Shown here: positions 35,736 to 48,536 of the stretch, in pieces
How positions within the stretch are numbered: position 1 is the stretch's first letter
How the letters are laid out: every line of letters starts with the position of its first letter
NCBI GenBank assembly: GCA_031472005.1
Contig: PZJY01000003.1
Location: 2,480,001-2,544,000 of the forward strand
DNA from: Tetracladium setigerum
Taxonomy: Eukaryota; Ascomycota; Leotiomycetes; Helotiales
Length of the DNA: 64,000 nt
Direction of reading: 5' to 3'
Made by a program: the position numbers and the translations under genes
The notes under the pieces: model-generated
Seen by the model: the letters and a program-made list of their open reading frames with translations, nothing else
What the model was told of the DNA's origin: nothing
Database searches by the model: none

Positions 35736-37289
35736 TTACAAATACAGCACAGCAGCAGCGAGTCCAACCACGAGGCCGCGTCTCCTCCATGGTGTCTCCT
35801 TCGGGCCTTCAGCGCTTGATGAACTCGATGCGACAACCATCTTCTCAGCTTGAACATCGCAATTGAGACCTGCACACGCAACCGCTGATGGAGTAGTAAC
35901 CAGCACCGCTCTTGGAGTAGTTCGGCTGCCTGTAATCAAAAATCCCTGATCATCGTAACTCTTTGGTAGAGTTTGCCATCCAGAAGGAACGGTTCTGGTG
36001 GTAGGGAATCCGCGATCATCCCAACCGGTGATTTCAGCGGCATTGGGCAAAAGCTGCGAGGATTGCGAGGATGGTTGTAATGAGGTTGAAGTTGGGAGAG
36101 GCTGCAAAATATGTTAGTAAAGGGGGAATGAGGGGATGATGAAGGGGTGGGGAAAGCGCTCACTCACTGCTGCAGAATTTGCAGGGACAACTTTTCCTTC
36201 GGCGTTGATGACCCATCCTTCTGGAAGGCCGGGAGAGGAAGTATAGACTGTTTTTGAGGTTGTGAGGGTTGTGGTTGCGACCCATGGCCATCCGGTTCGG
36301 GTAACTGTCGTTCCTTTGTCTGTTCCGAGGCCAGCGGGAATTGAGGGAGATGCCGATGTAATGGTTGGAATGTTGCCTGTTGCGACTGGGGTTCCAGCGT
36401 CGTTTGAATTGCCCATCACTGCTCCTCCGACGGCTACAATGGAACCTGAGTTTCCTGAGTTGTCCCCATACTTGTATTGTGTGCCTGTCGAGTAATCCGT
36501 GACGGCGAGAGAACGAACTGTCATTGTGAAAGGACCCTTGGAGTAATCGGTTGGTCCTCTTGCCCATTGAATTGTGCCGGGAGCGTTGGAAGAATCTCCT
36601 CCGGACCAAGAGCCAAATTTGACTTGCATTGGTGATTGTGGGTATTGGTTCGCATCTGCAGTATCGGGTGTCAGGACTCGTACGATCTTTCCATTGACGG
36701 CCCAGGTGAGTTGGGTCGGTGTCCAGTCGATGGTGTAGGTGATGAACTCGTTTTGATTGTTTGGCACCTGGTGGAAAGCGCCGCGATTGTATGTAGTGAC
36801 CTGTCCCTTGCCGAAGTAATTCGACTGCATCTCCCCGCTGTCAGCACCCAGCCATTCGATATCGATTTCGTCGAGAGTGTCGGATTGCAGCACGAGGGAG
36901 CTGACAATGCCTGCACCTGGAGCGGCCTTCATAGAGATTTCAACTTTGCCGAACATTATGTAGAAAACGCTGATGAGTTGGGGGCCTGGCCGGCCGAGTT
37001 GACGGTGAAGTGTGCACCAGTCGAATCGTAGGTTGGATTGCCACCAGCAGTGAAGGAATTGACCTCGCCTTGTGTGAAGTCGATGTTGATCGATTTACCG
37101 AGAGCAGTGTTTGCAGGGCATCCGGCTGTATGTGCGTTAGAATGTGCTGGCTACGGGATGCTGCTAGGCATGGAGATCTCCCAACTTACTTGTGAAGAGT
37201 GGATTGCAGGAACTAAAGGTTTGAGCTGATGACAGTCTGCACGCCAGCAAGGCGGCGGCGGCAGCTGTAAAGAGAGACCTGGAGAACAT
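35736..37289 (-). CDS. GPI-anchored Crh/Utr2-type GH16 cell-wall transglycosidase
   Basis: Cross-links chitin to beta-glucan in the wall. Predicted 474 aa; exons 37190-37289, 36168-37125 and 35736-36101. The signal peptide is LFTAAAAALLACRLSSAQ. FYIMFGKVEISMKAAPGAG leads to the catalytic GH16 motif DEIDIEWLG. GSWSGGDSSNAPGTIQWARG follows. A Ser/Thr-rich stalk ends in a small hydrophobic tail (LVVGLAAAVLYL) typical of GPI addition. The second exon is one base short. The G run at 36980-36984 (C run on the coding strand) needs one more base to join GQAP to QLISVFYIM. Uncorrected, the reading hits a stop just before the conserved start of the catalytic domain. Confidence 0.9.
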
Positions 37290-38711
37290 GATGCCGAGAA
37301 GGCAAGTCTATGTGATTTGCGCACAAGAGGAGAAGGGGCAGGAGAGTATCGACGACGACAATGTCGACAACAACAACAACTGACAACTGACAACTGACAC
37401 TTGTTTGGATGTTTGATTTTGCTTGTTGATAGTCGAGTGCTTATATTGTATATGTCATGCAACAAGAGAGACGGGAGACGGGGGAGACAGCTCTCTTAAA
37501 AGAGGGCGAGGAAATGAGGTGATGAAGAGACTTGACTTGACCTTCCAGCCACCGAGTATCGAGTGTTCAACTTGCAACGCACAACACGAGGTTGAGCGAC
37601 GTCAGCAAAGCGCTCAAGGGTCCAAAGAGGAGATGAGACATGGCAAAGTGAAGAGATGGAGCCGCAATTCGATCCATCTCATCTTGTTTTGGCGCACACA
37701 GGTGGCTGGGGGTGGATTTTGGTGGTGTGTGATGTGTGCGTGTGTAGTTTGTTGTTGTTGTTGATATTTGAGGTGGCTAGGCGAGAAAACAACGAGGTTG
37801 GGCGGCGACAGCACACGCCCGTGGCCGATCTCAACCAATTAATTTTATTTAGTCGCCAATTGATTTTATGAGGTAGCTAGCCAATTGATAGTATTAGCCA
37901 ATTGAAGCCAATGGTAGAATTTTGATGGCCAACTTTGATATTTACATTTTCTAATGTCTGCGATTGGTTTGAGGGGAGGAGAGTTGACCGAAGTATCGGC
38001 CGGGCAATCAATCCCAAGGTACTGTACCCGGGTAGGTACAGTACTACTTTCTACACAGACATACTTTCTTTGCTTCCAGCGCATTAAGATGGCATATGAT
38101 TGCATTATTGACTTGCTGTATATTATATTTGAGTAGAGGGTAGGTACTATCATATTATTATATGTGTGAAATACCATACATATGGTTGTGTGTCAGTATG
38201 CTGCCTGCCATTGCGAGATAAACAAGAATACAATATCTGATTCCCTTAACTATTCTAACCACATTACATTCCTCCATCTTCACACATTTATCACTTAATC
38301 CTTACTACATCATGATAATAACACATACCTAAGGTACCTCCGACTATTATTATTGTTGTTCTTCTTCTTCATCTAGATATCTATCCATCCTCCTTGCCCT
38401 CCCTCCCTTCTCTCCAATGACCCCCCTTGGGCTTCGCCTTTGCCTTGCCTTGCCTTTCGCCTTGCCCTGCCTTGCCTTGCCAGCTCGCCCAAGCAGCTTT
38501 TCTTCCCGTGCGCCGTCGCCAGCTAGCTCTTCTGCGCTCCTTGCTATCGTCTATTATCATCACCTGCTACTCTATCACCACCATCACCACCACCACCACC
38601 AACCACAACCTCCGCTCCTCTTCCTCCTCCTCCTCGACCTCGACATCACAACCACCACCACAACCTCCCCGAGCAACTGATGGGCCACTCTGCGGAGCGC
38701 CCTGGCCAGTC
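37290..38711. other. Divergent promoter region
   Basis: About 1.4 kb shared by the Crh gene and adenylate cyclase. It carries imperfect CCTTG repeats (about 38439-38480) and a CAC/CAT tract (about 38577-38605). Open frames here are low-complexity products of these tracts. Confidence 0.55.
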
Positions 38712-41700
38712 ATGACCAGGAAAAATGAGTCTTCGCGCAAGAGCACCGCGACCAACTCGAGCACTGAGACGGTCAAGCCGCACTCCATCTTTCGCGGTCA
38801 TTCGCAGCGGCGACCCCAAATGCAGGTGAAGACCGACACCCCAAGAAAGAGCAGCAACAAGTGAGTACTATACCATCTATCTTATGCAGTCGCGCGCGCT
38901 TTTCTTTCATTTCGTCACTACTACTTGCATGTCTCTCGGCTCTGCAGCGTCGTCTCTGTTTCAATTGAACCTGCGCTGCTGCTGTTGCTCTGCGCGCCTC
39001 ATCTCAAACCCCCAAAACCCAAAGTCTTTCATCATCTTCAGCACCTACCCGCCGCCCCCGTACCCTTCCCCTTCCCTGACCTTCCTGTCTCAGCGCACTG
39101 CTACGCACCCCCCAACCCCAAAAAAGCTGGAAACATGTTCTTTGACTAACGGCTACGTGCGTCCTTCTTAACCCTCAGGATCGATTCAGACCCTCAAGTT
39201 TCGCCGACCTCGTCTGCACCATTAAACAACTCGATATCGCCTTCTTCCAGAACGTCCAATGTGTCTCCCCGAGATCATAGAATGACCGACTTCGGCAACT
39301 ACAGACGCGATCTTGCAGTCTTGGAAACCTCTGGTGGTCGCGTCCCGCAGATACAGCACAACCCTCCGACAGCTCTCACCTCTCCCAACCAGATTGCGCC
39401 GTGGATGTCGGCGAACGGGTCCAACGTAAACATAACGCCCTCCAGCGCATTCTTTGGCACCAGCTTCTACAATGACTCTAGCGACAATTTGTCGCAAGGC
39501 TCACAATTGTCCCCGGCATTCAGAGGAGCCAGCAACCACAACAACAATAATAATAATGCAAGCGAATCGCCGGCCGACGCATATTTTGGAGATGGGGATG
39601 AGAGGAGGCCTTCGCTGGCAAGTGTGACTACAGCAAGCAGTACGGGCTCTAAGTCAAGTCGAGGTGCTGGCATCCACAAAAAATTACAAACCTTCTTTGG
39701 CGAGGACTTCCCCGGAAAGGACGCTTCGGAGACGAGCCTTCCTTCCCAAAAAGACACACGGTCACACTCTTTTGCTCGAAGCCATCGAGACCGAAATGCT
39801 TCATCTGCCACTGATTACACACAGAGAGACGCCTCCCCAGCTCCATCACGGCCTAGGACTCCTGTTCCCTCCAGTGATGTAGTCCCATTCTTGTACCAGG
39901 ACTCGCAAGTAAGTCCGCCCCCTCCGTGGAACTGCGTGATGTTCTCCAACCCTATCCAGCAATGAAATCCAACACACAACCACACATTGCAATGATGCGC
40001 GCGCTGACCCCGTCATGATTAGGATATCTCCAAGTACGGCGAGGCTCCAGTCCGACCGAATCTTTCAGGGCCTGACAAGGATCGATACGCCAACGAAACA
40101 CCTCCCAACCCTCCTAAAACCTCCTCATCCTCGCGCTCCGGGCATTCTCACGTCCACCTACCCGGGCACAATCATCGCCATAATAGAAGCCACGACGATT
40201 CGAGGGCCCTGCGGCCAGCAATTAGCAGGGAGGAATCTGCCAGTGGCTCCAGGGTTAAGGATCGGGCGCCAACTTCAATGGGGACAGCGCTTGCGAATTC
40301 GTCCAGCACGAGTCTGGGGAAGAGACCATCGAGTCCAACTCCTAGTGGCGGAAGCAATTGGAGTCAGGTTACCAAAACACCTGCAAATGATGGGCAGGTA
40401 TCGCCAACGACACAGCGAAGGGGTCTTGATTTCTTTGGGCGATTTCGAAAGCACAAGGATAAAGACAATGGAATTTCACGATTAAAGGACCTCCCTGGCT
40501 CCGCCAGATCAATCATTTCTCAGACCACACAATCCCCGCGACGGGACAACACAAATGGGAAGGTCCAAGCTGTGCCGGAATTTGGACAATGGGGCAAAGA
40601 CGGCGGTCTTGGTGGATCGGAACTCCAGCTCCCAAGATTTGATAATGGACAAATTCCTCGCGCTCCCCAGAGAGAACGGCAGGGGACATTTACAAAATTA
40701 AGAGGAAGGAAAGGGCGAACCGCAGACGATTTTGAACCAACGTCGGATCCGAGTACCAGCCACACTCCTGTGCCTGGTTCAATTTTCAATCTCGACCAAG
40801 ACTTGACTAACATGGAAGGTATTCTCGCAAAACCGGCTCCGCTTACTCCTCTCGACAACCAGATCTTTGCCGGAAATGTGGAGGACGAAGCAAAGATTGA
40901 GGCTGAAAGTGCAGGAGGCCTGGGATGGAACGCGCCAGATAGTTGGGCAGTGAAGAAGCCTGACGATGATAATATGTCTCGCCTAGCTGAGATAGATGAA
41001 GCCGGGGTTCCTCCCAAGGACGACGAAAAGGGGGTACCTTATTGCATTCGAATTTTCAGGGTTGATGGTACATTTGCGACTCTCTCAACCTCGCTCAATG
41101 CAACAGTCACAGAAATTATGAATCAGTTGGGAAAGAAAACATCAATGACGGACGTGGAGAAATATCAGATTGTAATGAGGAAGCACGATCTTCAAAGGAT
41201 ACTCGGAGCTGGTGAAAGACCAGTGGTTATACAAAAGCGTCTGCTAGAGCAAGCGGGATATGAAGAGCGAGACAAGATTGAGGACGTAGGACGAGAGGAC
41301 AACAGCTACCTGTGCCGATTCTCCTTTGTTCCGGCTCGCGAGAGTGGTTATGCATCTGTTACCAATGATGCAGTAAATCGGGTACAGAAATACAGCCATG
41401 TGGACCTATCAGGGAAAAACCTCATCACCATTCCCATTGCTTTATATTCTAAGGCTTCTGAAATCATATCTCTCAATCTCTCGCGGAATCTCTCACTCGA
41501 CTTACCCAAGGATTTTATTCAATCATGTCAAAACCTCCGCGACATCAAATACATCAACAACGAGGCATGGAAACTTCCCCAAGTTTGAGTCGAGCCAGTC
41601 GGCTTACGATACTGGACGTTTCTAACAATCGACTCGAACAATTGGACCACGCTGAGCTAAACAAACTTGCAAGCCTAGTGAGCTTAAAGCTCGCTAATAA

Positions 41701-44700
41701 TCGTCTCAGGAGCCTGCCTTCTTACTTCGGTTTATTCAAATGTCTCCGGACGCTGAACGTATCCTCCAACTTTTTGGATGCATTCCCAAAATTCATTTGT
41801 GATCTAGAGAGCTTAGTTGATGTTGACATGAGCTTCAATAGTATTGCTATCATCCCTAGCGAGGTTGGCAAACTAATAAACTTGGAACGCTTTGTTATCA
41901 CCAACAATCGCCTGACTGGATCCCTTCCTGATGAGTTCTGCGAGTTGGTTAATCTAAGAGAAGTCGATATTCGTTACAATGCCCTTTCAAGCATCAATGT
42001 CATCGCAAAACTTCCCAAGGTCGAACAGATATCCGCGGATCACAATTCCGTATCTGTGTGCGAATCTGAGTTCTCCAAGATCCGAATACTCCGGCTGAAC
42101 TCGAATCCAGTCACCAAATTTGAGATTTTCAACTCTGTCCCTACCCTCACTACCTTGATCCTGTCGAACGCAAAGCTAGCTACCATTCCAGATGCCACCT
42201 TCGACAAAATGCCCAATCTGGTCAAGCTTGTCCTCGACAGAAATCATTTTGTCTCATTGCCAAGCTATATTGGCAAACTACGAAAGCTGGAACATTTCAG
42301 CATTGCCAAAAATGCCCTCAACAGTCTCCCTGTGGAAATCGGGTGCTTGACGGAATTGCGCTTCCTTGACATCCGACAGAACAATCTCAAGAAACTTCCC
42401 ATGGAACTTTGGTGGGCCAACAAGCTCGAGTCTCTCAATATCTCGTCCAACGTACTCGATAACTTTCCGAAGCCCGCGTCGAGAGCTCCTCAAGTCCCCG
42501 GTGACATCCCCACGCCGCCAGGGGGAATTCCAATGGGACCACGGGACAAAATTCCAACGGTTCAAGTTTCGAAGAGTTGGGTCCATTGGAGGCCTTCGGT
42601 CAGCGACGACCAAGCCAGGCATCGAGTGGTCTTCTTAGTGTCGGTGGGTCGCCAGTACCAGGAGGTGGTGACAGGAAAGGGTCAGTCGTGTCGGTGTATG
42701 GGAAAGGTGGCCGAAAAACATCCGTTGTCTCTCGAAGCGCGTCACAGGGCACAATCGAAACGGTAGCCCCACCACCCCCAACACTGAGAAAGGATTCTGG
42801 TATGTCGGCAAAACTCATTAACACCTTCGCTGGCTCACTCCGCAATCTGTATCTCTCCGAGAATGAGCTGGATGACGATGTATTCGATGAAATCACCCTT
42901 CTATCTGAGCTCAGGGTTCTGAACCTCTCATACAATGACATCAACGACATGCCGCAGAGGTCTCTCAAAAGCTGGCCCCAGTTGGTAGAGCTTTATCTGT
43001 CTGGCAATGAGCTCACATCCCTCCCCTCCGATGACTTTGAGGAGTTCAGTCTTCTTCAAGTCTTGCATATTAACGGAAATAAGTTTCAAACGCTTCCGGC
43101 GGAGCTTGGGAAGGCTCACAGACTTGCTGTCTTGGATTGTGGCAGCAATCAACTGAAGTATAATGTGTCAAATTGGCCATACGACTGGAATTGGAATTGG
43201 AACACCAATCTCAAATATCTCAATCTTTCCGGAAACAAACGATTGGAAATCAAGCCCAGTTTGCCAGGAGGTGCAGGCGGGCGTGATGGTCGAGATCTCA
43301 CTGACTTCAGCGCCTTGCAACATTTGCGAATTCTTGGGTTGATGGATGTGACTTTAACCATTCCGACCATTCCAGACCAGACTGAGGATCGAAGAGTGCG
43401 TACTTCTGGCTCATTGGCTGGTCAGCTCGCTTATGGAATGGCGGATACTTTGGGGAAAAACGACCACCTATCCATCATTGATATGGTGGTCCCGCGTTTC
43501 AATTCCACAGAGACCGAGACACTTCTAGGAATGTTCGATGGCCAAGCACTATCAAGTGGAGGATCTAAGATCGCCAAGTATCTTCACGAGAACTTTGGTC
43601 ATATCTTCAGTGACGAGCTAAAGAAGCTGAACTCCGGTATTGGAGAGACCCCCGTGGACGCACTTCGAAGAGCATTCCTCTCCCTCAACAAAGATCTTGC
43701 AACCGCTGCGACGATGCACACTGAGGAGAGGTCCTTGTTGTCACATCGAGGCTCAGCTGCACCCGCCGTTCTTAGCCAAGCAGATCTTCACTCGGGTGGT
43801 GTAGCAACAGTCATGTTCCTACAACAATCTGAGCTTTATGTTGCCAATGTGGGAGATGCCCAGGCCATGCTGATTCACTCCGAAGGTGGTCACCGCATCT
43901 TGACAAGGAAGCATGATCCTGCAGAGCCCAATGAACGACAAAGAATCCGAGATGCTGGGGGTTGGGTATCCCGCCAGGGAAAGCTCAACGACATTCTGGA
44001 GGTTTCAAGAGCATTCGGCTATGTGCAGCTCATGCCCGCCGTGCAAGCCTCGCCGCATATTACCCAGGTCACTGTGAAAGAGCAAGATGAGATGGTTTTG
44101 ATCGCCTCTCGAGAATTGTGGGAATATCTCTCGCCAGAACTCATTGTTGACTTTGCCAGATACGAACGAAGCGACTTGATGCGAGCAGCACAAAGACTAC
44201 GGGATCTTGCAATAGCATTTGGAGCTTCTGGGAAATTGATGGTTATGATGATTGGTGTTAGCGACTTGAAGAAGCGTGCGCAGATCCGACCTCATCGTGT
44301 CCAGAGCTTGTCATTCAACCCATCAAACCTGATGGAGGATGGTTACGTTGCAAACCCGAAGAGGCCCAAGAAGAAGGGCGATGTTGTGGAAGACTCCATG
44401 CTCCGTCGACTGCAGGCAGAAGTCCCTGCCCCCGTGGGTGATGTCAGCATCATATTCACTGATATCAAGAGCTCGACCTTGTTGTGGGAGACCTACCCGA
44501 GTGCCATGCGCTCGGCAATCAAGCTTCACAACGAAGTTATGAGACGGCAGCTACGAATCATTGGGGGCTACGAAGTCAAGACTGAAGGTGATGCTTTCAT
44601 GGTTTCATTCCCCACGGCGACATCGGCTCTCTTGTGGACATTTGCCGTGCAGTCTGCACTTCTTGAGGTACAGTGGCCATCGGAAGTATTATCCAGCGTT

Positions 44701-45675
44701 CTTGGTCAAGAGATCTATGACAATGATCGCACCCTGATCTTTAAGGGTTTGAGTGTCAGGATGGGAGGTCATTTCGGGCGCCCCGTGTGCGAAACCGATC
44801 CTGTAACCAGGCGTATGGATTACTTCGGTCCTATGGTCAACCGTGCTGCGCGTATTTCGGCAGTCGCCGATGGTGGCCAAATCACAGTCTCCGCAGATTT
44901 CATCTCGGAGATTCATCGTTGCCTCGAGACCTACAGTGAAAGCGATCGATCTGGTTCCACGGGATCTGAAGATGCCTTTGACAACGACTTAGTCAGCCAG
45001 GCAATCCGTCGCGAGCTTCGTTCCCTCAGTAGCCAAGGGTTCGAAGTCAAAGATATTGGAGAACGCAAGCTGAAAGGGTTGGAAAATCCAGAATACATCT
45101 ATCTTATGTATCCACATGCTCTTTCGGGTCGTATCCAATATCAGCAACGACTAGTTGATAATGAGAGGCTTGCAACGAACGAACAGCCAGCATCTTTGTC
45201 TCAACAGTCAAAGTTGAGCATCGACACGGATATGGTATGGGGATTATGGGCAGTGAGCCTGAGGTTGGAGATGCTTTGTTCCAGTCTGGAGGAGAAGGAC
45301 AGTGTCTCTCTGCAAGCTCCTGAAACGGCTATGCTGGAGAGGATGAAGGAGAAGGGTGGGGAGGTTACCGATCGATTTTTGATCAATTTCTTGACGCATC
45401 AGCTTTCCAGAATTGAAGTAGGTGATAATGTGATGCTGATCACGACTTTAGCTAACAATCTCTAGACATGCATAACAACGCTGGCAACCCGCCACCTCGC
45501 AATCGGCCAAGCAAGGTTCAGCAGTTTGAATCAACTTCGTGGCCCGATGGACGACATCCTGGGTGGACTTGCCGATCAGTTGAGAGAGTTGGAAAGGTAC
45601 AAGGCTCGTTTCGGACCCTTGAACGACAACACGACTGGGCCAGTATCCGGCAGAAGCAGATTCATCGAAGAATGA
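38712..45675 (+). CDS. CYR1: Adenylate cyclase (LRR, PP2C-like, class III catalytic domain)
   Basis: Makes cAMP for PKA signalling at the plasma membrane. Predicted 2161 aa; exons 38712-38860, 39179-39908, 40023-45417 and 45466-45675, with a long first intron (318 nt). Order: Ser-rich N-terminal region including the likely G-alpha-binding part; Ras-association domain (IRIFRVDGTFATL, about 41047-41330); a long series of leucine-rich repeats (about 41390-43370); PP2C-like domain (about 43490-44270); class III cyclase domain (VSIIFTDIKSSTLLWE, KTEGDAFMVSF, YFGPMVNRAARI; 44440-45120); and a C-terminal CAP-binding-like region. Both metal Asp residues and the Asn/Arg pair of the cyclase are intact. 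The frame slips once at C4 41577-41580 (restoring KLPPSLSRAS) and once at G5 42521-42525 (restoring PPGGNSNGTTGQ). Confidence 0.93.
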
Positions 45676-46801
45676 TTATCATAAACACAACATATGAACA
45701 AAAGGGTATGGGCAATGAATTTTAGGCGTTAGCACGCAGGGTCTTGAGCACAGCTCGCCCTAGAAAGTAAGGCGTTACGGTTTGGACTTTTGGGTCGTTA
45801 TCACCTGTACAGCAGCATTTGGGGCCGTTACTTCAGGAATGTATAGGGTTATCATATTTTTATCTCGTTACTGGGGTTTTTTTTTAAAATTCAAGCCTCT
45901 CGGTTTTGTTATTTGGTCATGCCCAATAACGGCTTTTTTAACGAACTTCACGAAGATTTACATTTTGTGGGGAGATGCAGGATGTTGTTTGGGGGAGGAT
46001 GGGACGGGTTTGGAGCAGCAAGGCGGCAGAAGCAGATGCATGTAATATCTATGGGGTTTAGGGAAGACATCAGACCCATAGTAGCCAACAAGAGAAAGAA
46101 CATAGCGAAACATAAGCCCATGCACTGAGTCCTTTTCCTTTGTTTCTGATATTCTGGTTTCCTCTCTCTCTCTCTCTGCTGAGTGAGTGGCGAATTGCTT
46201 GTTCCAAGCCCAAGTCCACTTTGATATGTTCTTGGCAGTGGCGTTTTAGCTGTGGCTTGAAGTCCTGAACGTCGCCCATCGCCATGTGATTCGATTCTTC
46301 TTGGGCGTCCACTTAAGCCATGAACATTATGACTCCCATCACGCAAAAGCACATCAAGCAAATCAAGCAAATCAAGGAGTCTCAAACGCGCGGCGGTTCA
46401 ATTGCCTTCTTGTGCCTTAGAAGATATGGGAGACCGCCTTCCCTTTGCCACCAACCAAATCATTCTGCCCATCCTGCGTAATGGCCAGCTGCCTCGAATT
46501 CTTACTCCGTGTCCGTAGACTTCGGTCCCGACAACGACAGACTGACCGGCATTATCATTCTTGTCCCTTCGACTTTCTTCTTGTGCTTTCGACTCGTTAA
46601 GGCTGCGTACTCGTCGTTGACTGAAGGCTAAAGTTGGCCTCCGTCTAATGGGGAGTATATAGGTGGGTGCATTTCCCAGAGCTGTTTGGTATATCTCTCT
46701 TTCCTCTTTCATCATCTCATCATCATCTCATCTTTCAATCACCTTTATTAAATTCAACCTACACACACACACATACATACACATACACACACGCCGCAAT
46801 C
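45676..46801. other. Intergenic region, about 1.1 kb
   Basis: Holds the 3' flank of adenylate cyclase and the promoter of the heat-shock gene (TATA at 46656, CA-rich leader at 46761-46793). No further gene is seen. Confidence 0.55.
46656..46661 (+). promoter_or_regulatory. TATA box of the small heat-shock gene
   Basis: TATATA lies 146 bp upstream of the ATG, and a CA-rich 5' leader (ACACAC/ACATAC units, 46761-46793) follows. I could not identify a convincing array of heat-shock elements. Confidence 0.45.
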
Positions 46802-47737
46802 ATGGCTTACAATCAGAACGATCAAAATAACCCATTCTGGGCTTTCGTTCGATCATTCGATCAAAACAACAATAATGGTGCCGGAGTCGACCGACCAGAC
46901 CATCCTCCGCCAGAGTTCCCTTTTGGAGGTGTCTTTGGAGGAGGTGCCTTTAACGGCGGCTCTCATCCCCCTCCACCTCCTCCACCTCCTCATGGACCTC
47001 ACTCCCACCCTCACGGTCCCCACCACCCACCACCACCAGGCTCCTTCCCATTCGGAGGCGGTTTCGGCGGTCATGACTTCTTCGGAGGTCCACGAGGGTT
47101 CCACGGAGGACCAGGTCGTCGAGGAGGCAGAGGATGCGGTCGTCGAGGAGGAAGACATGGAGAAGGACCTGAACACTTCGGTCCAGGGAATCACCACCGT
47201 GGACAAGGACCACATGGAGGACCTGGAGGCGCCTTTGACCTTAACGCTCTGCTCTCATCGCTAGCCGATCACCCACTTGCACAAGCCTTCCGCACATACG
47301 CCGAACAATTCGCACCTCAACAGGAATCAGGTGAGCTTGCACGAGAAGGAGGAGAGGAGGATGAGGACAGCACCTTCACTCCACCCATCGATATTTTCTC
47401 TACCGAGAGTCACTTCATTCTTCACGTTGCGCTTCCGGGAGCAAAGAAGGAGGATGTGGGCATCAACTGGGATGTTGAGAAGAGTGCCTTGAACATCGCT
47501 GGTGTGATCTACAGACAAGGTGACGAGGAGTTTTTGAGATCACTTACCCAGAGTGAGAGGAAGGTAGGAGTTTTCGAACGCTCTGTTAGACTTCCTCCCG
47601 CTGGAAATAATAGTGGCGAGAAGGAGGAAGTGGATGGCGATGCTATCACGGCCAAGCTTGAGGATGGTGTGTTGGTTGTTACTGTGCCCAAGGTAGAGAA
47701 GGAATGGACCGACGTCAAGAAGGTCGACATTCAATAG
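46802..47737 (+). CDS. Small heat-shock protein (Hsp20/alpha-crystallin), Hsp30-like
   Basis: ATP-independent chaperone of 311 aa, single exon. It opens with MAYNQNDQNNPFWAFVRSFD, then a long Gly/Pro/His-rich segment (about residues 35-140, with PPPPPPPPHGPHSHPHG and GGRGCGRRGGRHGE). The alpha-crystallin domain follows from about residue 195 (IDIFSTESHFILHVALPGAK ... FERSVRLPP ... ITAKLEDGVLVVTVPK). The core motif LEDGVLVVTVPK is intact. The low-complexity N-terminal half is longer than in most Hsp30-type proteins. I start at 46802 because the longer upstream open frame only adds the untranslated CA-repeat leader. No frame break. Confidence 0.92.
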   Translation: MAYNQNDQNNPFWAFVRSFDQNNNNGAGVDRPDHPPPEFPFGGVFGGGAFNGGSHPPPPPPPPHGPHSHPHGPHHPPPPGSFPFGGGFGGHDFFGGPRGFHGGPGRRGGRGCGRRGGRHGEGPEHFGPGNHHRGQGPHGGPGGAFDLNALLSSLADHPLAQAFRTYAEQFAPQQESGELAREGGEEDEDSTFTPPIDIFSTESHFILHVALPGAKKEDVGINWDVEKSALNIAGVIYRQGDEEFLRSLTQSERKVGVFERSVRLPPAGNNSGEKEEVDGDAITAKLEDGVLVVTVPKVEKEWTDVKKVDIQ

Positions 47738-48536
47738 AAACAGAGTCATGCTATAGTATACGAATGGGGCGTTTTGGATGAGGATTTTTGGGCTTCGGGT
47801 GGCTTGTTTGAGTATTTGGAGTGATTTCGGGGGGCGGGGGCTTTGGTATTCTTTGATGGATGTTGTATGAATTTGGAATATTTTGCTTGGTTATTGGCAA
47901 GTCGGCGACTATTTAAAACAAGATAACAAAAAATAAGAAAAAAGAGCCGTTGAGGCAAATCATATTAAGTTCCCATATCCCGTGTACCGTGAAAGTGACA
48001 AAGTCTATCTACTAAGTATTTGTATGGCAAAGCAACCATGTCCTGCTTCGACATATGATCATAGGATAAACAAAATTGGGTATCTCATCCCATCCGCTCT
48101 GCCATTGTATTGTATACAAAAGGAACAAAATTTTGAGAATTGGAAGTTGGGAGAAAGAGGCTGCAGGATGAGCTATGAAATGGACGGGAAAGATCTTGAA
48201 GTAGTTGGAATGGGCCTCGCAAAATACACTTAATCGTTCCACACTCCACTTCCCGAACATAGAAAGTTTTGATGGAATATAGCTGATTGATTTCTTCTAT
48301 ACTTCAAATTTTAATAGAGTTTCTAACCATCTCAGATTCATGACACCAAAGAGCTTGTGTGTTCTTCACAGGTTTCAGAAGAATTTCCTTCAAATTAAAA
48401 CAAATTCACAACGGAGAGAAATGGTGAAAATTCGGAGCTTATAAATGCCAGTCAGTGTCATGATATCGTCGCCGGTGTCTTTGCCTACCATCTTCATAAA
48501 TTCCTGCAAACTCATACACCTTGTAGATTGGACCTA
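47738..48536. other. Intergenic spacer
   Basis: About 800 bp between convergent genes. AT-rich with no recognised feature. Confidence 0.55.

Noticed and set aside
38712..45675. Programmed ribosomal frameshifting in adenylate cyclase
   Set aside because: No slippery heptamer with a following structure is evident, the shifts match the homopolymer pattern elsewhere, and fungal cyclases are not known to use it.
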